This document shows, piece by piece, positions 7,239 through 13,340 of a stretch of 13,340 bases of DNA (position 1 is the first letter of the stretch; each line of letters begins with the position of its first letter). Source of the DNA: Nanohaloarchaea archaeon PL-Br10_U2g5. GTDB taxonomy: Archaea > Halobacteriota > Halobacteria > Halobacteriales > Haloferacaceae. The notes beneath the pieces were generated by a model. It worked only from the letters and a program-made list of their open reading frames with translations. It was not told the DNA's origin and did no database searches. The position numbers were made by a program, and so were the translations under genes. The stretch spans positions 1 to 13,340 of the forward strand of contig LKMY01000024.1 in the NCBI GenBank assembly GCA_001564205.1, in the 5' to 3' direction.

Positions 7239-7901
7239 ATGCTCACGGTCGCGTTCCTCGTCGGCGTCGTCGTCGTCTCGTTTCTCGCCGTCGAAGTCGG
7301 CCCGCTGTACGCCAACGACCGGTTCCGAAATCTGCGCGAGCCGACGGACCCCGAACGGGCCGGGCTCGACGCGCTCCGTGCGACGGCGAGCCTCGACGTC
7401 GATCGGGTCGCGATCATCGAGACGACCGGCGATGATTCGATCGAGGTGGCGGTCCGTGGTCCGCCCCGTCGACGGGTACTGTTCGTCACCGATTACGTGC
7501 TCGACGAGCTCGACGAAGCCGTCGCAGTTGGACTGCTTGCGGCCGAGGCCGGGCGGGTAAAGACGTACTACGGCGAGTTTCGGGCGGTCGCCGTCGCCGT
7601 CGTGCTTGCGATCCTTGCGGCGATCGTCGCCACGATCGTCCCGTTCGACACGGGGTTCGCGTCGCTCATCGCGATCGGCGTCGCGGCATTCTGGGTCGGC
7701 CGACGAGTGCAGTACGCAGCCGACGACCGTGCGGCGGATGCGGTCGGTGCCGAAGTGGTAGCGGACGCGTTCGAGCGCGTATCGGCCATTCGTGGCGTCG
7801 AACCGGAGACCGGTGACTGGTCGACGTGGTTCGAAGTGCAGCCGCCGCTCGGCGACCGGATCGCGGCGCTCCGAAAACGAGCGGGATCAGAGGGTGAGTG
7901 A
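7239..7901 (+). CDS. Membrane M48-like pseudo-peptidase lacking zinc-binding histidines (220 aa)
   Basis: The layout matches short M48 (HtpX-like) membrane peptidases: an N-terminal hydrophobic segment (residues 1-19), a cytosolic stretch, a conserved-looking FVTDYVLDELDEAVAVGLLAAE helix, two hydrophobic segments (about 115-137 and 139-158), then YAADDRAADAVGAEVVADAFERV and a final PPLGDRIAALRKRAG that corresponds to the HPxxxxRI motif near the end of M48 proteins. Where active members have HExxH, this protein reads A102-E103-A104-G105-R106: the Glu is kept but both His are gone. Zinc catalysis is therefore unlikely, and a binding or regulatory role is inferred. At 220 residues it is shorter than HtpX (about 290). 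The family call rests on pattern similarity rather than a search. It is convergent with the HalOD1 gene, 53 nt away, and co-directional with the MinD-like cluster. Confidence 0.8.
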   Translation: MLTVAFLVGVVVVSFLAVEVGPLYANDRFRNLREPTDPERAGLDALRATASLDVDRVAIIETTGDDSIEVAVRGPPRRRVLFVTDYVLDELDEAVAVGLLAAEAGRVKTYYGEFRAVAVAVVLAILAAIVATIVPFDTGFASLIAIGVAAFWVGRRVQYAADDRAADAVGAEVVADAFERVSAIRGVEPETGDWSTWFEVQPPLGDRIAALRKRAGSEGE

Positions 7902-7954
7902 GCAGTCCGCAGACGTGAGCCGCGAAACCGAACGGGATCCGAGAGTCGAAGTCG

Positions 7955-8263
7955 CTACTCGGCGGGTCGGTGAACGACGACGGAGGTCTCGTCCACCGAG
8001 ACTCGGTAGTCGTCGATCAGAAGGGAAATATCGACGTCGGTTTCCGGACGGCCGACCACGAGCGCGTCGAGTGCATCGGGTTCGACGTGCTCGAACAGGA
8101 CGATTCCCGTCTCGTCTCGGAGGTCGGCAGGCTCGACGCCGGCGAGGTATGCGATACCTTCCACGATAGCAAGACTTGGCGGGGTCTCGTCGCAGTCGTG
8201 TTCGATTCGAACCGTCTCGGATGCCGGCTCGAGATCGACAGAATATGCCGTAGCGCTACCCAT
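7955..8263 (-). CDS. Stand-alone HalOD1 (halobacterial output domain 1) protein, 102 aa
   Basis: The sequence fits the HalOD1 domain, which often sits at the C-terminus of haloarchaeal signalling regulators or alone as a small protein of unknown output. Visible: a helix PPSLAIVEGIAYLAGVEPADL, the family-like turn LFEHVEPDALDALV (about residues 55-68), then strands VDISLLIDDYRVSVDETSVVVH. The domain fills the whole protein; there is no receiver, PAS or DNA-binding segment attached. The ATG at 8263 is set by a strong TATA element 25 nt upstream, giving a leaderless transcript. It is divergent from pheS across a 197-nt region, so shared control is possible. Function is unknown; a role in regulating the neighbouring pheST promoter is only speculation. 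Confidence 0.82.
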   Translation of the reverse strand: MGSATAYSVDLEPASETVRIEHDCDETPPSLAIVEGIAYLAGVEPADLRDETGIVLFEHVEPDALDALVVGRPETDVDISLLIDDYRVSVDETSVVVHRPAE

Positions 8264-8283
8264 GCCCGCAGTATCACGGACCG

Positions 8284-8292
8284 GTATATAAA
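8284..8292 (-). promoter_or_regulatory. Promoter of the HalOD1 gene
   Basis: On the minus strand the bases read TTTATATAC, a near-ideal archaeal TATA box centred 25 nt before the ATG at 8263. That predicts transcription from the start codon itself. The surrounding 8285-8335 stretch is the most AT-rich of the intergenic DNA here. Confidence 0.75.
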
Positions 8293-8307
8293 CATTTTGC
8301 TTTATTA

Positions 8308-8319
8308 ATCAACTTTGAT
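8308..8319. promoter_or_regulatory. 12-bp dyad ATCAA-CT-TTGAT in the divergent promoter region
   Basis: A perfect 5-bp inverted repeat with a 2-nt spacer lying upstream of the HalOD1 TATA box and next to a plus-strand TTTATTAA (8300-8307). It could be an operator for either divergent gene. Short AT-rich dyads occur by chance, so confidence is low. Confidence 0.3.
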
Positions 8320-8349
8320 AATTGTTGTTGAGAGATGCGTATCGCGTCG

Positions 8350-8387
8350 GTCACCTACAGCCGACGGAGTCACCTACAGCCGACGGA
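8350..8387 (+). repeat. Perfect tandem 19-bp repeat upstream of pheS
   Basis: The 19-bp unit GTCACCTACAGCCGACGGA occurs twice with no spacer (8350-8368 and 8369-8387) and no mismatch. The second copy ends on the base before the TATA-like TCTATTTTG (8388-8396), so the pair covers the BRE and upstream activation region of the likely pheST promoter. The length is not a multiple of three and the two copies translate differently, which argues that the stretch is not coding. It is either a regulatory double site or a recent duplication. Confidence 0.85.
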
Positions 8388-8396
8388 TCTATTTTG
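8388..8396 (+). promoter_or_regulatory. Likely TATA element of the pheST operon
   Basis: TCTATTTTG centred at about 8392 predicts transcription near 8418 and a leader of about 42 nt before the pheS ATG at 8461. A second AT-rich element, TTTATTAA at 8300-8307, would instead start a transcript near 8330, so the promoter is not settled. Confidence 0.4.
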
Positions 8397-8460
8397 CGCC
8401 CGCGACGACGACGTGCCGGAACCGTTACCAACCACCCGCACCCGTATGCATACAACTCGA

Positions 8461-9969
8461 ATGCGACTCCCGGAACGACAGCTCGCGGTCCTCGAAGCCG
8501 CGAGCGCGACGGACGAACGGACGATAGACGAGATCGCGGCGGAGACCGAACTGAAACCCGAAACGGTCGTCGGCGCGGCCTTCGATCTCCGTGATGAGGG
8601 ATTACTATCGGTTACCGAGAACACCACTGAGACGGTCGATATCACGGACGAAGGACGGACGTATGTCGACGCCGAACTCCCCGAAACGCGGCTCTATCGG
8701 GCCGGAGCCGGGCTCGGCGCAGACGACACACCGGTCTCGATGGGACGCGTCATCGGCGAGGCGGATCTCGACGGACCTGAGGTCGACATCGCGCTCTCGA
8801 ACTTCGCGCGGAAGGGGTTCGGACGCATCGATGCGGGCGAGCTCTCGGTGGACGGCGGCGCGGACCCCGATTCCGATCCCGAAGCGACGGCGCTCGTGGC
8901 CCTCGCGGTCGGCGAGACACCCGGCGTTGACGACGCCGTTATCGAACAGCTTGACTCGCGCGGGCTCGTCGAGATATCGGCGTCGACCACTCGCTCCGTG
9001 ACGCTCACGAACGATGGTGTTGACGCGCTGATGACGGGGATCGAGTCGACCGAGACGGTCGCGCAGCTCACGCCGGAGCTGCTCGCCAGCGGCGAGTGGC
9101 GCGACGTGGAGTTCTCCGAATACAACGTGGAGGCCGATGCGCCCACGGTTCGCGGCGGCCGAAAACACGTGCTCCGTCGGACCGCCGACCGGGTGAAAGA
9201 CGTCCTCGTCGGGATGGGATTCCAAGAGATGGAGGGGCCGCACGCCGACAGCGACTTCTGGATCAACGACTGTCTGTTCATGCCGCAAGATCACCCCGCA
9301 CGGACCCACTGGGACCGGTTCGCGCTGGATGTCGATCCGATGGAAGAGATTCCAGAGGAGCTGATCCGGCGGGTCGAAGCGGCCCACCGCGACGGGTGGA
9401 GTCCCGACGGTGACGGCTATCACTCGCCGTGGTCCGAGGAGTTCGCCCGCGAGATCGCCTTACGGGGACACACGACCTCCCTGTCGATGCGATATCTCTC
9501 GGGGATCGCGGGTGCTGAGTTGGAGCCGCCACAACGCTACTTCTCCGTCGAGAAAGTGTACCGTAACGACACGCTCGACCCGACGCATCTCCTCGAGTTC
9601 TACCAGATCGAGGGGTGGGTGATGGCCGAGGACCTCTCCGTCCGCGATCTCATGGGCACCTTCGAGGAGTTCTACCGGCAGTTCGGAATCACGGACATCC
9701 GGTTCAAGCCGCATTACAACCCGTACACCGAGCCGTCGTTTGAGCTGTTCGGCGAACATCCCGAGACGGGCGAAGAGATCGAGATCGGTAACTCCGGCGT
9801 CTTCCGCGAGGAGGTGACCGGCCCGCTCGGTGTCGACTGCGACGTGATGGCGTGGGGGCTCGCCTTAGAACGCCTCGCTATGCTCACGACCGGCGCGGAG
9901 GATATTCGCGATCTCCACGGCACCTTAGCTGACATCGAATTCCTCCGGAACGCGGAGGTGAGCTACTGA
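8461..9969 (+). CDS. pheS: Phenylalanyl-tRNA synthetase alpha subunit
   Basis: Catalytic subunit of the cytosolic (alpha-beta)2 enzyme that charges tRNA-Phe with phenylalanine. The product has 502 residues, as in haloarchaeal and archaeal/eukaryotic-type PheS. The first 150-200 residues contain winged-helix modules (LPERQLAVLEAASATDERTI and later FARKGFGRID) of the tRNA-contacting N-terminal extension. The class II core has motif 2 at about 360-381 (YFSVEKVYRND, Arg368) followed by HLLEFYQIEGWVM, and motif 3 MAWGLALERLAML from 463 with Glu470-Arg471. The frame stays open to an ATG at 8335, but the 42 extra residues are low in complexity and cross the 19-bp repeat, and PheS normally starts at MRLPERQ, so 8461 is chosen; ATG 8446 is an alternative. 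The stop overlaps the pheT start by one base. Confidence 0.97.
   Translation: MRLPERQLAVLEAASATDERTIDEIAAETELKPETVVGAAFDLRDEGLLSVTENTTETVDITDEGRTYVDAELPETRLYRAGAGLGADDTPVSMGRVIGEADLDGPEVDIALSNFARKGFGRIDAGELSVDGGADPDSDPEATALVALAVGETPGVDDAVIEQLDSRGLVEISASTTRSVTLTNDGVDALMTGIESTETVAQLTPELLASGEWRDVEFSEYNVEADAPTVRGGRKHVLRRTADRVKDVLVGMGFQEMEGPHADSDFWINDCLFMPQDHPARTHWDRFALDVDPMEEIPEELIRRVEAAHRDGWSPDGDGYHSPWSEEFAREIALRGHTTSLSMRYLSGIAGAELEPPQRYFSVEKVYRNDTLDPTHLLEFYQIEGWVMAEDLSVRDLMGTFEEFYRQFGITDIRFKPHYNPYTEPSFELFGEHPETGEEIEIGNSGVFREEVTGPLGVDCDVMAWGLALERLAMLTTGAEDIRDLHGTLADIEFLRNAEVSY
9954..9961 (+). promoter_or_regulatory. Full-length Shine-Dalgarno site for pheT
   Basis: GGAGGTGA, a complete match to the haloarchaeal anti-SD sequence, sits inside the last codons of pheS and ends 7 nt before the pheT ATG at 9969. 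It is the strongest ribosome site in the window and should keep PheT synthesis in step with PheS. Confidence 0.8.
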
Positions 9970-11768
9970 TGCCCGTCGTCGACATCGACACCGACGAGCT
10001 GCGCGGGCTCACCGGCCGCACAGAGACGACGGACGAGGAGTTCAAGCGGGACTTGTTCGGACTCGGCTTGGAGTTCGAGGGCGAGACCGACGAGGGGCTC
10101 CTGCAGTTCGAGTTCGCGCCCGACCGGCTGGACCGGCTCTCTGTCGAGGGTGTCGCCCGCTCGCTCCGATATCACTACGGCGACGATCGCGGCGTGTACG
10201 TCCCCGAAACGAACGCCCCCGAGTGGACGATCGAAGTCGACGAGTCGGTTCCCGACGAGCGCCCGTACGTCACCGGCGCCGTGGTTCGCGGAGTCGACCT
10301 CGACGAGGGCGCGCTCGACTCGCTGATCCAACTGCAGGAGAAGCTCCACGCGACGATGGGTCGCGGCCGGGCGAAGGGGGCTATCGGAATTCACGACCTC
10401 GCGATGGTCAAGGGCGCACCGCTTCAGGAGGGTGCAGAGCCGTCGATCACGTATCGCGGCGTCGACCCCGACGGGGAGCCGTTCGTGCCGCTCGACAGCG
10501 ACGTGGAGATGACCCCTGCCGAGGTGCTCGACGAGCACGACACCGGTCGTACGTACGCCGACCTCGTCAGCGATCTGGACCGGTATCCGGCAATTTACGA
10601 CGAGCTCGGTCTCTTCTCGTTCCCGCCCGTCATCAACGGGAAACGAACTGAGGTGACGACCGGCTCCCGCGACCTCTTCGTCGAGCTCACCGGCACCGAC
10701 CAGTGGACGATCGACAAGATGTGTACGATCGTCTGTTACGCACTCTCGGCCCGCGGCGCGACGATCGAACAGGTGCACGTCGAGTACGCGGACGGCGCGA
10801 TCCACCCGAGCGAGTACGGCGCAGAGCTCGTCCGCCCGAACTTCGACACCGACGAGAAGACGGTGAGCCACGACCGGATCGAGACGCTGCTCGGCGTCGA
10901 CTTCGAGCCGGAGGAGATCGTCGACTGCTTCGAGCGCGCGGGCCTCGACGCCTCGTACACGCTCGGCGACGAGGTGCGCTACGAGGTGGCGATTCCGCCG
11001 TATCGCGTCGACGTGCTCCACCCGCTCGATCTGGTCGACGACGTGGGGCGAGCGTACGGCTTCGACAACTTGGAGCCGCGGTACCCCGACGTGGGAACTG
11101 TCGGCGGACGCCACGAGCGCTCGCGGCTGGAGGACGCCGTCCGGACGAGCCTCGTCGGGCTCCGCTTTGAAGACCTGCTGAACTTCCACATGACGAGCGG
11201 GAGGGAGAACTACGACCGAATGAACGTCGAGCCCGGAACCGGCGGCGCCGCGGTCACCGAGGGCGATACCGGGGACGGACAGCGCGTGTCGCTCGCGGGC
11301 GACGGCGTCCTCGGCGGCGGCGACCCCGTCGAGATAACGGAGCCGTACAGCGAGGAGTACACCCAGCTACGAACCTGGGCGATCCCCTCGCTCGTCATGC
11401 TGTTGGAGCGGAACACGCACAATGCGTACCCGCAAGACGTCGCGGAGGTCGGCTTCGTCGCCGAGCGCGACGATAGCGAGAACACGAACGTCGCAGAGCG
11501 CCGCCACGTCGCTGGCGCGGTCGCCCGCCGCGACGCTTCCTACGAGGCCGCGAAGGGTCGGCTCCAAGCGGTGTGTGACGGCTTCGACGCCGAGCTGAAG
11601 ACGCCGCGGACCGAACACCCGTCGTTCATCGACGGCCGAACCGCGGCGGTCGTGGTCGACGGCGAGCGGGTCGGCGTCATCGGCGAACTCCACCCCGCCG
11701 TGCTCGTCGAACACGACCTCGAAGTGCCGGTCGCCGCCTTCGAGCTCGACCTCGACGCGCTCCGGTGA
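9969..11768 (+). CDS. pheT: Phenylalanyl-tRNA synthetase beta subunit
   Basis: Non-catalytic partner of PheS that completes the heterotetramer, edits mischarged Tyr-tRNA-Phe and helps bind tRNA. At 599 residues it is the shorter archaeal/eukaryotic type, without the EMAP-like N-terminal tRNA-binding domain and C-terminal anticodon domain of bacterial PheT (about 800 residues). Visible regions: the N-terminal MPVVDIDTDELRGLTG stretch; B3/B4 editing domain at about 110-275 (GRGRAKGAIGIHDLAM, FPPVINGKRTEVT); B5 domain at about 287-360 (VRPNFDT to PYRVDVLHPLDLVDDVG); and the class II-like core from about 375 to the end. A Gly/Asp-rich loop at about residues 418-450 is a solvent-exposed insertion. 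TGATG overlap with pheS and the perfect ribosome site upstream indicate tight coupling. A hairpin follows the stop. Confidence 0.97.
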   Translation: MPVVDIDTDELRGLTGRTETTDEEFKRDLFGLGLEFEGETDEGLLQFEFAPDRLDRLSVEGVARSLRYHYGDDRGVYVPETNAPEWTIEVDESVPDERPYVTGAVVRGVDLDEGALDSLIQLQEKLHATMGRGRAKGAIGIHDLAMVKGAPLQEGAEPSITYRGVDPDGEPFVPLDSDVEMTPAEVLDEHDTGRTYADLVSDLDRYPAIYDELGLFSFPPVINGKRTEVTTGSRDLFVELTGTDQWTIDKMCTIVCYALSARGATIEQVHVEYADGAIHPSEYGAELVRPNFDTDEKTVSHDRIETLLGVDFEPEEIVDCFERAGLDASYTLGDEVRYEVAIPPYRVDVLHPLDLVDDVGRAYGFDNLEPRYPDVGTVGGRHERSRLEDAVRTSLVGLRFEDLLNFHMTSGRENYDRMNVEPGTGGAAVTEGDTGDGQRVSLAGDGVLGGGDPVEITEPYSEEYTQLRTWAIPSLVMLLERNTHNAYPQDVAEVGFVAERDDSENTNVAERRHVAGAVARRDASYEAAKGRLQAVCDGFDAELKTPRTEHPSFIDGRTAAVVVDGERVGVIGELHPAVLVEHDLEVPVAAFELDLDALR

Positions 11769-11784
11769 CCGGCTGAGCAGCCGG
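11769..11784 (+). terminator. Hairpin directly after the pheT stop
   Basis: CCGGCT-gagc-AGCCGG, a perfect 6-bp GC-rich stem with a 4-nt loop, starts on the base after the pheT TGA. No T-run follows, and archaeal termination relies mainly on T-tracts, so it may instead protect the 3' end or have no role. Confidence 0.35.
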
Positions 11785-11834
11785 CAGCGGACGGCCGTAC
11801 TCCCACGGAACGGTTATGCTAACTCGGTCGCGGA

Positions 11835-11856
11835 TCCTCGCTCTTCAGGGTGGGGA
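11835..11856 (+). other. RNA-type hairpin resembling a haloarchaeal IS200/IS605 right end
   Basis: TCCTCGCTC-TTCA-GGGTGGGGA can form nine consecutive base pairs as plus-strand RNA, three of them G-U wobbles (T11842/G11849, G11840/T11851, T11838/G11853). The minus-strand RNA would have A-C mismatches at those three places. The wording CTTCAGGGxGGGGAGxAT resembles, from memory, the conserved 3' end of haloarchaeal IS200/IS605 (TnpB-type) elements, where omega-RNA-like transcripts end. No tnpA or tnpB is present, so this would be a relic or a solo end. Confidence 0.4.
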
Positions 11857-11901
11857 GAATAGCAAAAACCGTTCTTCCGGTAAGCGTCTCGACGAACAGA
11901 A

Positions 11902-11909
11902 AGTATATG
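11902..11909 (+). promoter_or_regulatory. TATA element of the small zinc-protein gene
   Basis: AGTATATG is centred about 28 nt before the ATG at 11934 and predicts a leaderless transcript. It helps choose 11934 over the in-frame ATG at 11907, which lies inside the element itself. Confidence 0.6.
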
Positions 11910-11933
11910 TCTCGTTTCTCGAATCCCCCAATC

Positions 11934-12089
11934 ATGAACTGTGACAAGTGCGGCATCGACGCTCCCGTCCGCTATCGGGACGTCGACGGCTTCGCGTACT
12001 ACCTCTGTGTGACCTGTATGGATCGGTGGAGCGCGGTGCTGGACTCGACGCCTCGCTTGGCGGAGCAAGACCGGCCGGTGGCACGGTAG
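11934..12089 (+). CDS. 51-residue zinc-ribbon-like microprotein
   Basis: A tiny acidic protein with two Cys pairs, CDKC at residues 3-6 and CVTC at about 28-31, spaced as in small zinc ribbons; one Zn ion per chain is inferred. Between them is a short beta-like YRDVDGFAYYLC segment, and the last 15 residues are probably flexible. Haloarchaea encode many such small two-CxxC zinc proteins, most without a known role; some act in biofilm, stress or transcription control. The frame is open to an ATG at 11850, but the TATA element at 11902-11909 and the absence of a ribosome site make the leaderless ATG at 11934 most likely. It is convergent with the aminopeptidase gene, 67 nt away, and not linked to pheT by any visible readthrough signal. 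Confidence 0.78.
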   Translation: MNCDKCGIDAPVRYRDVDGFAYYLCVTCMDRWSAVLDSTPRLAEQDRPVAR

Positions 12090-12156
12090 CGATCGGCCGC
12101 GATGTCGGTTGGTACCGTCTGTATTAGTCTATATTACGCTCCTGACTGACCCTCCG

Positions 12157-13293
12157 TCAGCCGTCGAATCCGTCTTCCCACCGGAAGACGCCGTTCCGCT
12201 GGACGAGTTCGCCGTCGACCGTCATCCGCGAGTCCGCGCTCACATCGCTTATCATGTCGACGTGGACCGCGCTGTCGTTGCCGGACTCACCGTCGGGGAG
12301 ACAGGCGTCGTAGGCGCGACCGACCGCCAGGTGGACGGTATCGCCCATCTTCTCGTCGAAGAGGATCGAGTCGGTGAACCGATCGATACCACGGTTCATC
12401 CCGATTCCGAGTTCGCCGAGGCGGCGAGCGCCTGGATCGGTATTGAGGACGCTTTCGAGGGCGTCCTCGCCGCTTTCGGCGGAGAAATCCACCACCTCAC
12501 CGTCCGCAAAGGTGAGATGCACGTTCCGCACGCGAGTGGCTTCGATCGTCATCGGCACGTCGAAAAAGGCCTCGCCCGCGGTGTCGTACGGCGCGGTGAA
12601 CACCTCGCCGCTCGGGAGGTTATGCGAGTCGTACGCGACGGAGGCGGCGGAGTTGACCGCGGTCCGGCCCGCGATCGACATCGTCACGTCGGTGTCTGGC
12701 GCGTCGTCGCGCTCGGTGATGATCCGAACTTCGTCGCCGTCGTCGAGAACCGCCTTCATCTGAGCCATCTCCTCGGCGAGCGCTTCCCAGTCGCGGAGGA
12801 CGGCGTCGTAGACGAACGCCTGATACTCCTCGTACGCCATCCCGGCCTGTTGGGCGAGGCTGCGAGTGGGGTGGACCGTCGACACCCAGTCGGTGTCCAT
12901 CCGGGCCTCGCGGACGCCTTTTCGGGCTTTGGCGTACGCCTGTCGCGTCTCGCTCGCGACGTCGGCCGCGGCGGTGGTGTTGCGGCCGCCGCCGATCCGG
13001 AGGTAGGCGTCGGCGGCCTCGAAGATCGCCCGATCGACGGCGGGATCGGCGTCGAAGTCGGGAGCAGCGCCGCCGTCGATGCTCGCCTCGGCGCCCTTTA
13101 AATAGGCGCGACCGATCTCGTCGGAGCCGTACAGGGTCGTGACGTTGGCACCGCGCTCGCCGAGCGCCTCGGCGACGGCGACGCCGAGTTCGTGGGCGTC
13201 TTCGGCGACCGAGACGACGACGTCGTCGCCGGCCTCGACCCGTGCGCTCCAGTCGACCAGCACTGCGGCGTGCTCGTGTACGCGTTCGTCCAT
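12157..13293 (-). CDS. M29-family metallo-aminopeptidase (AmpS/AmpT-like)
   Basis: Cytosolic aminopeptidase of clan MQ that removes N-terminal residues from peptides with two metal ions. The 378 residues fit the family (about 360-415). All expected ligands can be seen: Glu230 in LPSGEVFT, Glu294 in RRLGELGIGMN, His321 in VHLAVG, and the pair His344 and Asp346 in AVHVDM; Tyr328 lies in the place of the conserved catalytic Tyr. The N-terminal domain (residues 1 to about 190) carries the typical ADAYLRIGGGRNT and VHPTRSLAQQAGM stretches. There is no signal peptide. The ATG at 13293 is supported by a TATA element 27 nt upstream, giving a leaderless transcript. The family usually has broad specificity, so the preferred substrate is not predictable. 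A role in peptide recycling is inferred. Confidence 0.95.
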   Translation of the reverse strand: MDERVHEHAAVLVDWSARVEAGDDVVVSVAEDAHELGVAVAEALGERGANVTTLYGSDEIGRAYLKGAEASIDGGAAPDFDADPAVDRAIFEAADAYLRIGGGRNTTAAADVASETRQAYAKARKGVREARMDTDWVSTVHPTRSLAQQAGMAYEEYQAFVYDAVLRDWEALAEEMAQMKAVLDDGDEVRIITERDDAPDTDVTMSIAGRTAVNSAASVAYDSHNLPSGEVFTAPYDTAGEAFFDVPMTIEATRVRNVHLTFADGEVVDFSAESGEDALESVLNTDPGARRLGELGIGMNRGIDRFTDSILFDEKMGDTVHLAVGRAYDACLPDGESGNDSAVHVDMISDVSADSRMTVDGELVQRNGVFRWEDGFDG

Positions 13294-13315
13294 ACGAGAT
13301 CGTTTCGAGGGTCTA

Positions 13316-13323
13316 CTTAAAAA
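13316..13323 (-). promoter_or_regulatory. Promoter of the aminopeptidase gene
   Basis: Read on the minus strand, TTTTTAAG is centred about 27 nt before the ATG at 13293, the standard haloarchaeal spacing for a leaderless mRNA. The window ends 17 nt further upstream, so BRE and operator context are only partly visible. Confidence 0.65.
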
Positions 13324-13340
13324 GACACTCTCGTCAGAAG

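Noticed and set aside
7902..7954. Terminator in the convergent gap between the M48-like and HalOD1 genes
   Set aside because: No T-run on either strand and no stable hairpin visible in the 53 nt.
8335..8460. 42-residue N-terminal extension of PheS
   Set aside because: It crosses the 19-bp tandem repeat, whose copies translate differently, is low in complexity, and the family start MRLPERQ is at 8461. A leaderless start at 8335 from TTTATTAA (8300-8307) cannot be wholly excluded.
8335..8460. Phe-rich leader peptide for attenuation of pheST
   Set aside because: No short frame here contains a run of Phe codons, and no alternative hairpins with a T-run are seen.
9963..11189. 408-codon minus-strand frame opposite pheT
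   Set aside because: Shadow of a well-identified gene; the translation is Arg/Val-rich with no family features and no promoter.
12142..12160. CTGAC...GTCAG inverted repeat between the convergent genes as a terminator
   Set aside because: Only a 5-bp stem with a 9-nt loop that overlaps the aminopeptidase stop, and no T-tract after it.
12109..13101. 330-codon plus-strand frame opposite the aminopeptidase
   Set aside because: Shadow frame; the minus-strand product has the full M29 ligand set and its own promoter.

Overview
The window reads as a haloarchaeal chromosome (class Halobacteria). Base composition is high in GC, proteins are strongly acidic, several genes have a TATA-like element about 25-29 nt before the start codon (leaderless transcripts), and internal operon genes use GTG starts and GGAG-type ribosome sites. 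The genus cannot be fixed from sequence alone; a Halorubrum-like relative is plausible.

Left part (1-4474): the replicative helicase gene mcm, interrupted by a 651-residue intein placed directly after the Walker B motif. The intein has a complete set of splicing motifs, a LAGLIDADG-type endonuclease region and two helix-turn-helix-like repeats. Upstream in the same gene, the Walker A region carries a sharply bounded patch of AT-rich synonymous codons, which may be a scar of earlier intein traffic. mcm abuts a small haloarchaeal protein of unknown function.

Middle part (4475-7901): a run of co-directional, poorly described genes: a 112-aa protein, a coiled-coil protein, a protein with a beta-rich N-terminus, an acidic linker and a helical C-terminus, a MinD/ParA-type ATPase with a deviant Walker A motif, and a membrane protein that looks like an M48 peptidase whose two zinc-binding histidines are replaced. 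GTGA overlaps couple the 112-aa gene to the coiled-coil gene and the beta-rich gene to the ATPase, so at least those pairs should be made together. This is the best candidate here for an undescribed system.

Right part (7955-13340): a stand-alone HalOD1-domain gene on the minus strand diverges from pheS-pheT, the two subunits of phenylalanyl-tRNA synthetase. Between them lie an AT-rich divergent promoter region, a small dyad and a perfect tandem 19-bp repeat abutting a TATA-like element. After pheT come two hairpins, one resembling the 3' end of an IS200/IS605-type element, then a 51-aa zinc-binding protein, and on the minus strand an M29-family metallo-aminopeptidase with its whole ligand set.

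No tRNA, rRNA, CRISPR array or intact insertion sequence was seen. No gap without a gene exceeds 300 bases.
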